Shown piece by piece: positions 1 to 7,992 of a stretch of 64,000 nt of DNA. This DNA is from Legionella londiniensis. Its GTDB lineage: Bacteria > Pseudomonadota > Gammaproteobacteria > Legionellales > Legionellaceae. Location of the stretch: NCBI RefSeq assembly GCF_001467825.1, contig NZ_LNYK01000030.1, positions 27,829-91,828 of the forward strand, read 5' to 3'. How positions within the stretch are numbered: position 1 is the stretch's first letter; each line of letters begins with the position of its first letter. The translations under genes and the position numbers were made by a program. The notes under the pieces are model-generated. The model was not told where the DNA came from, did no database searches, and saw only the letters and a list, made by a program, of their open reading frames with translations.

Positions 1-2556
1 AATAGATTCTAATTGAGTTGAAACCAATGCTGATGCCTGCTTATCTCTTTCAAGGCTGCGGGTATAAAGCTTACCAAATTCGGGCAAATGATAGGGACTT
101 ATGTTCTTTTGTTTTGCCTCCTTCTCTAATAACTTGAATTGCTGTTTTAAATCCTGTGACTCATCCATAAGGTTTGCCACAGAACGTGCGACAGAACGAG
201 CAATTTGTTGTTCTTGAAGCTGTTTTTTAACGCCTTGTGCATATAAATAGGCTTCATAATTAACGATATAACTCCATTTATCTTTAATAGTAGTTGCCGT
301 CCTTGCAATATAATTAATAGCTTTGCCTACCAGACTGTCAGAATCAAAACCCGCTCGTAGCGCAAAATCCAGAGGCCAATCGATCACATTATCTTTAGTC
401 GTACTGCGCGATAAAGTGTGAACCAACGCATCGAGGTCGGAATGAATCTGGGTATTCGCATAAATCTGCAATTTTTCTTTATGGCGTGTCATTGCAACGA
501 AAGCGAGGTGTTTATCCCAATAGGTGTTGTCAATCAACACACTGGCCTGTTCTACAGTCATACCCTGAGATTTATGTACGGTTAGTGCATAACCATAATC
601 AATCCATTTATAGTTTTGGGGAATAATGACTTGTTCCCCACTGTCTAATATAGCGGTTAATGTGTTTGCATTAATATCAGTAATTGTTGCCAAGTCACCG
701 TTATGAACCCCTAATGGTTTGTTATTTTGACGAAATAAAATACGCTCGCCTTTTGCAAGTGATAATGAGCTAGCTCCATTTTGAGAAAAATAATCAAATC
801 CATCTTGGTTCACCAACCCATTTTTAATTGCGGCTAATCGCCCCTTAATATTAAGTTCATCAACCGCAGAGCAACTAAATGCCAGCATCACATGCTGTTT
901 TATCGACTCAGCAGTTAAATTTTTCTGCCACATATCAACCAATGCATCGGTGGTTTCATTTTTTCCGTCAAAAAAATGAATGGCTTCCCTTTGCGCGTAA
1001 TGATTAATCGCCTCTTTTATTTCACCTCGCGCCAAAGCAAGGCTTGCCATCCGGTCGCCTTCATCACGCTGCCGTCTGATATTGCCTAACTCAATATAGC
1101 CTGTACGTGCGGCAATACCTCTGAAAATCTCGCCCTTATGAATGGGTTTTAACTGATCCGGATCACCTACCAAAACAATCTTTGCCCCTGCCTCATCAAC
1201 AGCTTTCAACAGAAAGCTAAGGTTATTAAAGTCGACCATTCCTGCTTCATCAATAACGAGCACATGCCATTTAGTCAGTGACATTTTCCCAGTCTTAAGC
1301 CTATAAGTGAGAGAAGCAATAGTTGAAGCTTGAATACCCGTTTCAGACTGTAGCATTTTCGCCACTTTACCTGACAGCGATGCCCCCAATACCATATGCC
1401 CTTGCTCTTCATAAAGTTCTTTTAAAGGTTTTAGCAAATAACTTTTACCTACTCCAGGGCGACCGATTAAAACGCTAATATCTTTGCCTTGAATAATAAA
1501 TTGCATAGCTTGGGCTTGTTCCTCATTAAGCTGGTATTGCTTAATCACTTTTGCCAAGTTTTGCTGCAAAACATGGTTTTTACGGACGGATAAACGTTCC
1601 ACATGTTCAAGAAGTTTGCCTTCTTCAATATATTGTTTTCGCGTAGTATAAGATTCGATACCCTGATCATTACCGCCTAATTTAATAACCTCTTGATGCT
1701 CTAAAATCTGAGCAACCACTTGCAAATAATTGGTTGAATGATGCGTTTTTTGAAACGTTTTAAACACTAATCGTTCGATATCGCGGCGGCTAAACACACT
1801 ATGGGTTTCTGCAATACGTTGAATAAATGTTTCAGGATTTAATACAATATCAGCTCGAACATCATTAATAAGCCTGTTTTCTTCATGCAAATAATTATCA
1901 TGATGATGGCTTATGCGCCCTGTATGTCTCTCGCTAATTACATGATTCAAATCGACAGAAAGCTCTAAGCCATGTTCTCTAAAAAAATTATTCTGATATT
2001 CTCGCCAAAGCTCACCCCAATAATCTTTTTCAACAATAAATCGCTTGGCAAAAGCTGGATTAAGATCACGTGCTTTATATTTGGAAAATCGATCTTTTTC
2101 CAAACGTCTTGTCGAAATAAGAATATGCGCGTGAGGATTGCCATCGCCATGATCATGAATGGCAATATCAGCAGGTAATCCATTATCAACAAAATAGGTT
2201 TGCGCAAATTGTTTTGTAAGTTCTATTTGCAGCGGTAAATTCAGTTCTTTAGGGAGAGCTAATACCACATCTTTACAAAGCTGGGCATCTCGCCGATTTT
2301 CTGCCTGCTCTACTTTATTCCATAAAAATTCACGGTTAGTGAACTCAGAAATAGCATCAGGTGGTAAAAGTACTGTGGAAAATGCCACATCATGGCGATT
2401 GGAATAATCATGGGTTATGCCAGTGCGTGCATCATAAAGCGTTGAGCCAGAACGATAAGCACTTGCAGCAATCGCACTATGCCCTTTAGCGCGGGTATGA
2501 ATGGAGACATGAGCAAAAGCAATAGCCACGGATACGCCATCAGGTTTGTGATCCAT
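1..2556 (-). CDS. traA: Ti-type conjugative relaxase-helicase TraA (partial, runs off window)
   Basis: An uninterrupted minus-strand frame runs from an ATG at 2556 to base 1, giving 852 codons with the C-terminus outside the window. The N-terminus is a MOBQ-type relaxase: an early Tyr (residue 34, in ASAYRSG) and a three-His metal site (H134, H142, H144 in HDHGDGNPHAHIL). It is followed by a RecD/TraI-like helicase with Walker A GRPGVGKS (about residue 365) and Walker B DEAGMVD (about 437). The family nicks oriT, stays covalently bound to the 5' end and unwinds the transferred strand. An in-frame stop lies upstream, so 2556 is the best ATG. The gene diverges from the traC/traD-like genes, as in Agrobacterium Ti plasmids. 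Confidence 0.93.
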   Translation of the reverse strand, partial: MDHKPDGVSVAIAFAHVSIHTRAKGHSAIAASAYRSGSTLYDARTGITHDYSNRHDVAFSTVLLPPDAISEFTNREFLWNKVEQAENRRDAQLCKDVVLALPKELNLPLQIELTKQFAQTYFVDNGLPADIAIHDHGDGNPHAHILISTRRLEKDRFSKYKARDLNPAFAKRFIVEKDYWGELWREYQNNFFREHGLELSVDLNHVISERHTGRISHHHDNYLHEENRLINDVRADIVLNPETFIQRIAETHSVFSRRDIERLVFKTFQKTHHSTNYLQVVAQILEHQEVIKLGGNDQGIESYTTRKQYIEEGKLLEHVERLSVRKNHVLQQNLAKVIKQYQLNEEQAQAMQFIIQGKDISVLIGRPGVGKSYLLKPLKELYEEQGHMVLGASLSGKVAKMLQSETGIQASTIASLTYRLKTGKMSLTKWHVLVIDEAGMVDFNNLSFLLKAVDEAGAKIVLVGDPDQLKPIHKGEIFRGIAARTGYIELGNIRRQRDEGDRMASLALARGEIKEAINHYAQREAIHFFDGKNETTDALVDMWQKNLTAESIKQHVMLAFSCSAVDELNIKGRLAAIKNGLVNQDGFDYFSQNGASSLSLAKGERILFRQNNKPLGVHNGDLATITDINANTLTAILDSGEQVIIPQNYKWIDYGYALTVHKSQGMTVEQASVLIDNTYWDKHLAFVAMTRHKEKLQIYANTQIHSDLDALVHTLSRSTTKDNVIDWPLDFALRAGFDSDSLVGKAINYIARTATTIKDKWSYIVNYEAYLYAQGVKKQLQEQQIARSVARSVANLMDESQDLKQQFKLLEKEAKQKNISPYHLPEFGKLYTRSLERDKQASALVSTQLESI

Positions 2557-2639
2557 CGATTGCTTTTTGATTGAGAAAAAAACTTGTCCATGAAGAATTT
2601 TCTTTTTTTATACAGGGTTAATTTAGCAAACATTCGAAT

Positions 2640-2705
2640 GAATGTATATTGCGCCCTTGAATTCTTCTGCGGGAGTGATTTGAGTTCGCTACGCTCACTA
2701 ATGTG
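2640..2705 (-). other. Candidate origin of transfer (Q-type/Ti-like oriT)
   Basis: Between the divergent traA and traC/traD-like genes the minus strand reads AAGGGCGCAATATAC (core AAGGGCGCA at 2650-2658). This matches from memory the conserved nick-region core of RSF1010 and Ti-plasmid oriTs, which sit in the same traA/traC interval. The adjacent 2660-2705 segment has short imperfect inverted repeats around a GAG...CTC pair. Position, core motif and relaxase class agree; the exact nick and boundaries are inferred. Confidence 0.65.
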
Positions 2706-2777
2706 TAAATATCTATTGATTTCCAAGATCCTGAACGGTACGCTTACATTGTTAACGTCATTTGCGGAGATGACATC

Positions 2778-2984
2778 ATGTCAAAAAAGACAGTATCGCA
2801 AATGGAAGCAGTACTCTTGGATAGAATCGAAAAAGCCAAAATCAAGCTGAATAAATTGCAACAAAAACATAAGCTTGAAATTGGTACTCTTGCCTATAAG
2901 CATGGCCTTCATCAATTTGATATGCAGCGATTGGAAACAGCATTTTTGAAATTTGCTGAGGAGTTACGCCATGACAATACTTAA
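2778..2984 (+). CDS. TraC-like mobilisation accessory protein
   Basis: This 68-residue basic helical protein (many Lys/Gln, motif KLNKLQQKHKLEIGTLAYKHGL) resembles the small TraC proteins encoded beside oriT in Ti-type transfer systems. TraC and TraD are thought to help the TraA relaxase at oriT. It starts shortly after a GGAG element and overlaps the next gene by 14 bases, so the two are translationally coupled. The call rests on gene order and general sequence character rather than a diagnostic motif. Confidence 0.65.
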   Translation: MSKKTVSQMEAVLLDRIEKAKIKLNKLQQKHKLEIGTLAYKHGLHQFDMQRLETAFLKFAEELRHDNT

Positions 2985-3234
2985 ACAAATTGAGAAGGAA
3001 AGACAACTTCTTGTTCGTTGTGAAAAATCACTTGCGTTAGAAAAGTTGAAAAAGCGTAAAGCCGATACTCGGCATAAGATTGAATTAGGAGGGTTGGTAA
3101 TAAAATCAAGAATGGAGCAATATAATAAAGCAACCATTCTCGGTGCATTGGATTTTGTTTTCAACTTAATTAAAAAGGATAATTCGTATCAAATGTTATT
3201 TGAATCCATAGGAGAAAATATTTTCTCAAATTAA
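2971..3234 (+). CDS. traD: TraD-family conjugal transfer accessory protein
   Basis: This 87-residue protein contains the segment ADTRHKIELGGLVIKS, which matches the conserved core of the small Ti-type TraD family (not the F-plasmid coupling protein of the same name). ATG 2971 was chosen over the upstream frame opening because the family motif spacing fits and it overlaps the TraC-like stop. In Ti systems the next gene is traG, the coupling protein. Here the following genes are on the opposite strand and unrelated, so traG is absent from this spot. Confidence 0.75.
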   Translation: MTILKQIEKERQLLVRCEKSLALEKLKKRKADTRHKIELGGLVIKSRMEQYNKATILGALDFVFNLIKKDNSYQMLFESIGENIFSN

Positions 3235-3239
3235 CAAAC

Positions 3240-4103
3240 TCAAATGTCTCTTCTCGCAGCCCATTGAGTATGCTCGCGCGAAAAGGCATTTTCTGTATCG
3301 CCAACAAATAATGAAAAATCTTGATCATTGTTAGGCATGGCAGACTGCTCTTTAATGAAGTTTATTTCATGCGCAGCTAGCGCATAAGATGCTGAAAGCT
3401 CAGAAAATCTTTTTGCTTGCATCCAACCTAATAGACTTGCAGATGTTGCTACAAAAATATCCGTTGGCCAAAATGTTTGTTCTGAAAAAATAATACGAAA
3501 AATTGCACATAAGACAGCAATACTATTAACAAAAATTAATGCCCCAAAAAATTTTTTAGACATTCCTTTATTAAAGTTAGCTTTTTTTGCATACCATGCT
3601 AGCTGTTCGCTAACACGATCTTGCATATAAATATTCCAACGATTCTCTAAAGGTTGACTTCTCATTGTCTCCATAACTTGAGTAATTTGAGGTGCATCTA
3701 AGCGTGTTGTCACTGCCCTAAAAATTTCAGCATTTTGATCTACAATAGCCTTTAAGCTTTTACTAAAGTGAGTTCTGGCATTAGTATCATCACCTTGAAA
3801 AGGTTCGGCTCGGCTAACGTACCGCCATGTAATAGTTTTAATTGATTCAGCTACTGCCCGACCAGCATACCAAAGCCGATCAGGGCGCAAACTAAATAAA
3901 TAGATTGAGCAAAACAATACTGAAAGGAGCGTAATTAGCTGTAATATTGCGATTAATGAGCCTGAAATATTAATTAGGGATAAAATTGCAGCAAAAATAA
4001 GCAGTACCAGATGAGCAGTTAATGCAAGAAAAAAACGCTTCTGCGATAACAAAGATAATTCATCAGCTGAGCAGTAGATAGATGGGTAATCCGATGATTG
4101 CAT
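3240..4103 (-). CDS. SLATT-domain (DUF4231-like) membrane effector
   Basis: A 287-residue protein with two halves. Residues about 20-75 hold a membrane hairpin (hydrophobic runs ending SIYLFSLRPDRLWYAGRAVAES), and residues about 185-225 a second hairpin followed by SASYALAAHEINFI and a terminal FSREHTQWAARRD signature. This is the layout of fused SLATT_1/SLATT_3 proteins. SLATT proteins are predicted pore-forming or membrane-disrupting effectors paired with nucleotide-sensing or nucleotide-producing partners in bacterial defence. The gene starts 15 bases after the TIR-like gene stops, same strand, which supports one two-gene system. The effector role is inferred from the family. Confidence 0.8.
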   Translation of the reverse strand: MQSSDYPSIYCSADELSLLSQKRFFLALTAHLVLLIFAAILSLINISGSLIAILQLITLLSVLFCSIYLFSLRPDRLWYAGRAVAESIKTITWRYVSRAEPFQGDDTNARTHFSKSLKAIVDQNAEIFRAVTTRLDAPQITQVMETMRSQPLENRWNIYMQDRVSEQLAWYAKKANFNKGMSKKFFGALIFVNSIAVLCAIFRIIFSEQTFWPTDIFVATSASLLGWMQAKRFSELSASYALAAHEINFIKEQSAMPNNDQDFSLFVGDTENAFSREHTQWAARRDI

Positions 4104-4118
4104 ACGAGTTCCATGTTG

Positions 4119-4589
4119 TCAGTAACCAAGCTGTCTATACACTTCATCAGTATAATACCAATCACGATCGTTTTGAATTGTATAATTCTCAAGGGCATAA
4201 GCAACAATTTTTGGTGAAAATGGAACAAAAATAGCACCGATATTACGAATAATTGACGGACAAGTGCTATCTACAACTTGGCGGGAACCATCAAGATTGA
4301 TTCCTATAATCCGACATCTTTTCTCAAGAGCAACTTCCATTTCCCATCGTACATATTTGTGCTTATTGCGTGTATCATTTCCTATTAACACAGCAAATGT
4401 ACCAGCCATATTAATACGTTCACGACATTTGCGTTTGATGTATGCTTCGTTCTCAGAGTTTATTTCGTGAGAGAGTTGGCAATCTGTAAAATTAAAGTCT
4501 ATATGCTCATGATTTTTCCATGCCAGCATCAAACGATAATAGTGGATATCTGTACTGCTAAACCCAACAAATGTTCTTGGAAGCCCCAT
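4119..4589 (-). CDS. TIR-like (MTH538 / ThsB-type) protein
   Basis: A 156-residue single-domain protein. It opens with RTFVGFSSTDIHYYRLMLAW, followed by a central AVLIGNDTRNKHKYVRWEME and IIGINLDG. These match the MTH538 TIR-like fold used by Thoeris ThsB, which detects phage and makes a cyclic ADP-ribose-type signal that activates a partner effector. No ThsA (NADase or macro-domain) gene is adjacent; the partner is the SLATT membrane protein just downstream. It is the first gene of the pair, with an AT-rich promoter region at 4590-4634. That it synthesises a nucleotide messenger is inference; DUF1863-type proteins have varied roles. Confidence 0.8.
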   Translation of the reverse strand: MGLPRTFVGFSSTDIHYYRLMLAWKNHEHIDFNFTDCQLSHEINSENEAYIKRKCRERINMAGTFAVLIGNDTRNKHKYVRWEMEVALEKRCRIIGINLDGSRQVVDSTCPSIIRNIGAIFVPFSPKIVAYALENYTIQNDRDWYYTDEVYRQLGY

Positions 4590-4634
4590 TGCATTATCCC
4601 TCTATAATTACTATGTATTCATGGCTTATCTACT

Positions 4635-4652
4635 TAAATTGCATTCAATTTA
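4635..4652 (-). terminator. Small AT-rich hairpin between the deaminase and defence genes
   Basis: A perfect inverted repeat TAAATTG-CATT-CAATTTA lies 8 bases past the deaminase stop and before the TIR-like gene, both on the minus strand. It could be a weak terminator of the upstream operon or an operator for the defence pair. There is no strong U tract. Confidence 0.35.
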
Positions 4653-4660
4653 GGCTTTAT

Positions 4661-5122
4661 TCATATCTGCCTTAATCGTTTTGCCTCAAGAAATAAATTA
4701 TTACACTTATCTTCCATTACCCCTCCAATCAAACGACAATTATAAAAATCAGGCGTTTTTGACAAAATTTCTTTTACACCAACCTGAATTTGCCGACCAA
4801 ACAACTCATGCAAAAACGAAATGGAAGAACCGAAAACCACTTTAGGGATCATCGCCCAATAAATCGCAGCTGCACACATAGGACAAGGTTCAGCGGTGGT
4901 ATAAAGACTAAGCTTGCTGACATCACCATTAAACCCATTATTAAATAAATTATGGATAACAGATAATTCGCCATGCATCAATGGATGATGATGCGCACTA
5001 TTCACCGACTTCAAAAGAATTTCCTTATCGTCATAAACAATAATTGCGCCATAAGGAGCAATCGGATTAGACGCAGCCACTTCAATAGTAGCCCTCATAA
5101 AATCATGAATGTACTTATTCAT
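4661..5122 (-). CDS. Nucleoside/guanine deaminase-like zinc enzyme
   Basis: A 153-residue cytidine-deaminase-fold protein of the COG0590 type. It has HGE (His zinc ligand plus catalytic Glu) and EPCPMCAAAIYWA, whose PCxxC supplies the other two zinc ligands. The family hydrolytically deaminates guanine, nucleosides or tRNA adenosine; the length and YWA context look more like a free-base or nucleoside deaminase than TadA. Start 5122 is used because the native-looking MNKYIHDFMRA begins there and overlaps the transporter stop by 8 bases. Coupling to a VUT-family transporter suggests that it acts on an imported purine or deazapurine. Substrate unknown. Confidence 0.8.
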   Translation of the reverse strand: MNKYIHDFMRATIEVAASNPIAPYGAIIVYDDKEILLKSVNSAHHHPLMHGELSVIHNLFNNGFNGDVSKLSLYTTAEPCPMCAAAIYWAMIPKVVFGSSISFLHELFGRQIQVGVKEILSKTPDFYNCRLIGGVMEDKCNNLFLEAKRLRQI

Positions 5123-6545
5123 TGTTTCGCCCCTCTGGCTTGATATAGTTTTCAGCAAACTTATTCGCACTGAGTTTATAATTGGTATCAATTTTGAATG
5201 GGTTTAAATTTGATAATTCATCATAAATATCCACCTTTTCTTTAACCTTGAGAAAATAGATCAACAAGATCGAGACGGGTGCAAGAATAACCTCATAGGA
5301 TATTTTATATGCATCTTCAAACACAATCACGCTTGCCAACTTTTCAGTTGGCACAATTCCATAGAATGCCACTAGCGAGAAAAGACTAACATCGATGATG
5401 ATTCCAAACGCTGACGAAGTTGCAATTCTTGTCCAAACGGTAGTGATAAATTCCTTTTTCAAAGAAATGCCGCGTTTGCGCTGCCTTGATTTAATAAGCG
5501 AAATGACAGTGGAATTGATGGTCATACCGAGAAAAAACGCTGTTGCAGATGCAATAAACATTCGTGCCTGATTATGCAAGATTAATTTAAATGGCTCGTC
5601 ATCGCCGATAGCCAACAAATTTGTTATCCAAACATCGAAAACAAAGAGCAAATTGCAAAAAATAACAAACAATATCATCTGCTTAGTGCGCTCAATCCCA
5701 TATACATCAGTCATCATATCTGCTGCGAGGTACGCTAGTGAAAAGACAATGCCACCTACATTAATGGTCAAAAAACCTATGGTTATGAATTTTGCCGCCA
5801 TCGTTTTGGAAGCAATAAAAAATACGATGCTGGAACAAAACAGCATATGATGGTATTTAAATGTATTGCCATCCCTTTTTATGGTTTGAGGCAGGTGGAA
5901 TTCAAACACCCGTGCATTACCGATAGGACTTTCAATCTGTTCAATTTTTGCAATCAGTCTAAATAATCCCTGATAAAATATATTGAAAAATCCAAAGACT
6001 AGCAGAGGAACACTAAGCTGCGAGAGACTACTATCGTTGTGAATGTTTAGCCAAAATATGTCTAGCAGACAAAAGGTTAATAAGAATATCCAGAAAATAT
6101 ATCCTTTATAAATTGGGTTTAAATTAAGGCTAAATCGTATTGGCAACACGGAACAAGCCCATAAAAATAAAGAGCTTTTTGCCAAGTATAAAAAATCTCG
6201 GCCAAGCACCTGCGTATAGGTCGCTTGCATTTTCCAGAACGAAGATGCGGGCAACCAAATAGCAAATTTTAAAAATAAAATATAAATAGCATGGAACAGT
6301 ATTACTGAATACACCGTATGCCGGAGATAAGCAAAGCCGTACACGCTGTGTATTAGCCGCAGCACGAAAAAGACAATAGGCCACCACAATAATTCTGATG
6401 CTGTATGTATTCCAAATATATTAATGATCTCCGCTTCAGCAGGAACGGTAATCAAAGAAAAGAAAACAGCAAACCCAAGAAGAGTGTGGAATACTTTAAA
6501 TTGCAGTGGAGTTTTGGACTTTCTTATAATCGGGCTATTCATCAA
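5115..6545 (-). CDS. Large VUT/YhhQ-family membrane transporter
   Basis: A 476-residue polytopic membrane protein. Its C-terminal half (about 245-420) carries VUT features: a FITIGFLTINVGGIVFSLAY segment, an AADMMTDVYG motif, a GMTINSTVISLIK segment and TVWTRIATSSAFGIIIDVS. Characterised VUT proteins (YhhQ) import queuosine precursors such as preQ0. The N-terminal half (about 15-200) is an additional set of membrane segments not found in single-domain VUT proteins, so the protein is roughly twice the usual size. It overlaps the gene before it by 11 bases and the deaminase after it by 8, giving a tight operon. Ligand unproven. Confidence 0.75.
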   Translation of the reverse strand: MMNSPIIRKSKTPLQFKVFHTLLGFAVFFSLITVPAEAEIINIFGIHTASELLWWPIVFFVLRLIHSVYGFAYLRHTVYSVILFHAIYILFLKFAIWLPASSFWKMQATYTQVLGRDFLYLAKSSLFLWACSVLPIRFSLNLNPIYKGYIFWIFLLTFCLLDIFWLNIHNDSSLSQLSVPLLVFGFFNIFYQGLFRLIAKIEQIESPIGNARVFEFHLPQTIKRDGNTFKYHHMLFCSSIVFFIASKTMAAKFITIGFLTINVGGIVFSLAYLAADMMTDVYGIERTKQMILFVIFCNLLFVFDVWITNLLAIGDDEPFKLILHNQARMFIASATAFFLGMTINSTVISLIKSRQRKRGISLKKEFITTVWTRIATSSAFGIIIDVSLFSLVAFYGIVPTEKLASVIVFEDAYKISYEVILAPVSILLIYFLKVKEKVDIYDELSNLNPFKIDTNYKLSANKFAENYIKPEGRNNE

Positions 6546-6894
6546 TGAAAACCCTCTTTAAAGTAGTGACACACTTGCTTTTTAAGCTTTGTTCCTTCTT
6601 ACTTGTAATGATCAGTCTTTCTGCATGGGAGCCAAATTGCTGTCCCATGTCAAATACAATACGTGGATCAACCAGATAAATCATGTCCGTTTTCACAAAC
6701 TCGGCGACAGACATTTCTTCACTAACGCGCTTGTTCGCAATATGAAAAGCAATAGATAATTCATTGCTATCAGGATCAGGGTATATATTATCAATCCGAA
6801 TAAGGTATGGTTCTCTAACTTGCTTTGTAAATCGTAAAATTAGGTGCTGATATGCAAAACGTAAGAATCTGTTTCCATTACTCCATTTGTCCAT
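6535..6894 (-). CDS. Unknown protein heading the transporter-deaminase operon
   Basis: A 119-residue soluble-looking protein without a family I recognise. It has an N-terminal basic/aromatic stretch (MDKWSNGNRFLRFAYQHL), an acidic patch PDPDSNE, and a YLVDPRIVFDMGQQFGSHAERL segment. ATG 6894 is preferred because it clears the repressor gene (stop 6911); an in-frame ATG at 6945 would overlap it. The stop overlaps the transporter start, so the three genes are probably co-expressed. Function not assigned. Confidence 0.6.
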   Translation of the reverse strand: MDKWSNGNRFLRFAYQHLILRFTKQVREPYLIRIDNIYPDPDSNELSIAFHIANKRVSEEMSVAEFVKTDMIYLVDPRIVFDMGQQFGSHAERLIITSKKEQSLKSKCVTTLKRVFIDE

Positions 6895-6910
6895 AATTAC
6901 ATCCTGAAAC

Positions 6911-7555
6911 TTATTTTTTTGAATGTAGCCTCTGATGTACCTCAAGGATCACACCTGCAATAGCGTGCAAATTATTATCGAATATCTCTACGGGTAATTT
7001 AGGGTTTATTGGGTACAGATAAACCTGGCTCCCTTCAAGAACGTATTTTTTAATAGAACAATGCTGCGGGCTATCTTTTTTCTTCACAAGAATATAAGAG
7101 CGATCATCTGGAGCGATATCAGGATTAACGATTAGTAAAGAATTTTGTGGGAAGGTTGGTTCATATAAATCAGTGTCTATAACCAGCGCATAGTAATCGC
7201 CATCAATTTCATTCGGTGCCCATCGATACCATTCTTTAGTCATTTGTGTCGGATTACTAAATTCATAAACAGGCAACGATTGTGTTGTTTGTTCACTGGA
7301 AACTCCTTCTCGAACAATTGGCTCCAAGCCAAGTAACTGCTCAATAGTAATTCCAAAATAATTCGCAATTTGCAGCAGTGTACTGGCTTTAGGGTCTGTA
7401 ACATCCCCATTCAAAATTCTAGTAATTTTGTTAGTTGGTATTCCCAGCTTTCGTGCTAATGCCGCAGGTGTAAGCTTATTCTCACGGTCGATCAAGTCAG
7501 TGAGGGTTTGCGCCAATAGCAAATTGTTAGATTCATTTAAAATATTTATCGACAT
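6911..7555 (-). CDS. LexA/CI-like repressor with inactive peptidase dyad
   Basis: A 214-residue regulator. Residues about 25-78 are an XRE-type helix-turn-helix (LTPAALARKLGIPTNKITRI) and residues about 115-214 an S24 peptidase-like domain (EPTFPQNSLLIVNPD...IKKY...YLYPINPKLP...IAGVILEV). In active CI/LexA proteins the motif GDSMEP supplies the nucleophilic Ser; here it reads TDLYEP with Leu130 in the Ser position, while the Lys region (K169/K170) is kept. Self-cleavage on RecA induction therefore looks impossible. Three palindromes directly upstream are probable operators. It likely silences the element's integration and accessory genes. Confidence 0.87.
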   Translation of the reverse strand: MSINILNESNNLLLAQTLTDLIDRENKLTPAALARKLGIPTNKITRILNGDVTDPKASTLLQIANYFGITIEQLLGLEPIVREGVSSEQTTQSLPVYEFSNPTQMTKEWYRWAPNEIDGDYYALVIDTDLYEPTFPQNSLLIVNPDIAPDDRSYILVKKKDSPQHCSIKKYVLEGSQVYLYPINPKLPVEIFDNNLHAIAGVILEVHQRLHSKK

Positions 7556-7567
7556 AGCTTGATTTCG

Positions 7568-7617
7568 TTACATAGATGTAATAAATTACATTAGTGTAAC
7601 TAATTACACCGATGTAA
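7568..7617. promoter_or_regulatory. Three phased palindromic operators
   Basis: Three 14-bp palindromes with consensus TTACAYNNRTGTAA start at 7568 (TTACATAGATGTAA), 7586 (TTACATTAGTGTAA) and 7604 (TTACACCGATGTAA). They are exactly 18 bp apart, in the divergent interval between the repressor (start 7555) and the rightward gene at 7723. The arrangement matches lambda-type tripartite operators and is expected to bind the adjacent repressor as dimers, controlling both directions. The repeats and spacing are seen directly; binding is inferred. Confidence 0.8.
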
Positions 7618-7722
7618 AGTAGATATTACCATATTTTAAGGAAATATCACTTAGTCATTGGTATTGATTTTATTTAAATCAGCAGCGCAGTAGATATGCC
7701 TTGCAGTAAGGAGTGTTCGCTC

Positions 7723-7962
7723 ATGGATCATCATTCAAAACTGGACATCTATAAAGGGATGATTCAGTACATTTTAGACTCAACACATTACACCCTGAAA
7801 AATATCGCAGATCTGTCGGGTGCATCGATAGAGAATATTCGAGCAATTTACTGTCATAACGCTATACCAAGCAGTTTCAAATCTGAGATGCAATTAATGA
7901 AGCTCTATCAAATTATTCTTGAAATCAGCACAAATCCAAAGAATCAGTCTTTGGCAGGATAG
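7723..7962 (+). CDS. Small HTH-like protein (element regulator candidate)
   Basis: A 79-residue protein with a helix-turn-helix-like stretch (YTLKNIADLSGASIENIRAI) at about residues 23-42. ATG 7723 is chosen over the in-frame ATG at 7696 because a TAAGGAG element sits about 9 bases upstream of it. It is the first rightward gene after the phased operators and precedes the excisionase by about 30 bases, so it is well placed as an early regulator of excision. No specific family was recognised. Confidence 0.6.
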   Translation: MDHHSKLDIYKGMIQYILDSTHYTLKNIADLSGASIENIRAIYCHNAIPSSFKSEMQLMKLYQIILEISTNPKNQSLAG

Positions 7963-7992
7963 TTTTCATAAATAAAGAAGGAAGTTTTGATT

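Noticed and set aside
2415..2726. Minus-strand open frame of 103 residues upstream of the relaxase
   Set aside because: It overlaps the relaxase N-terminus in another frame, whereas the relaxase frame carries all the motifs.
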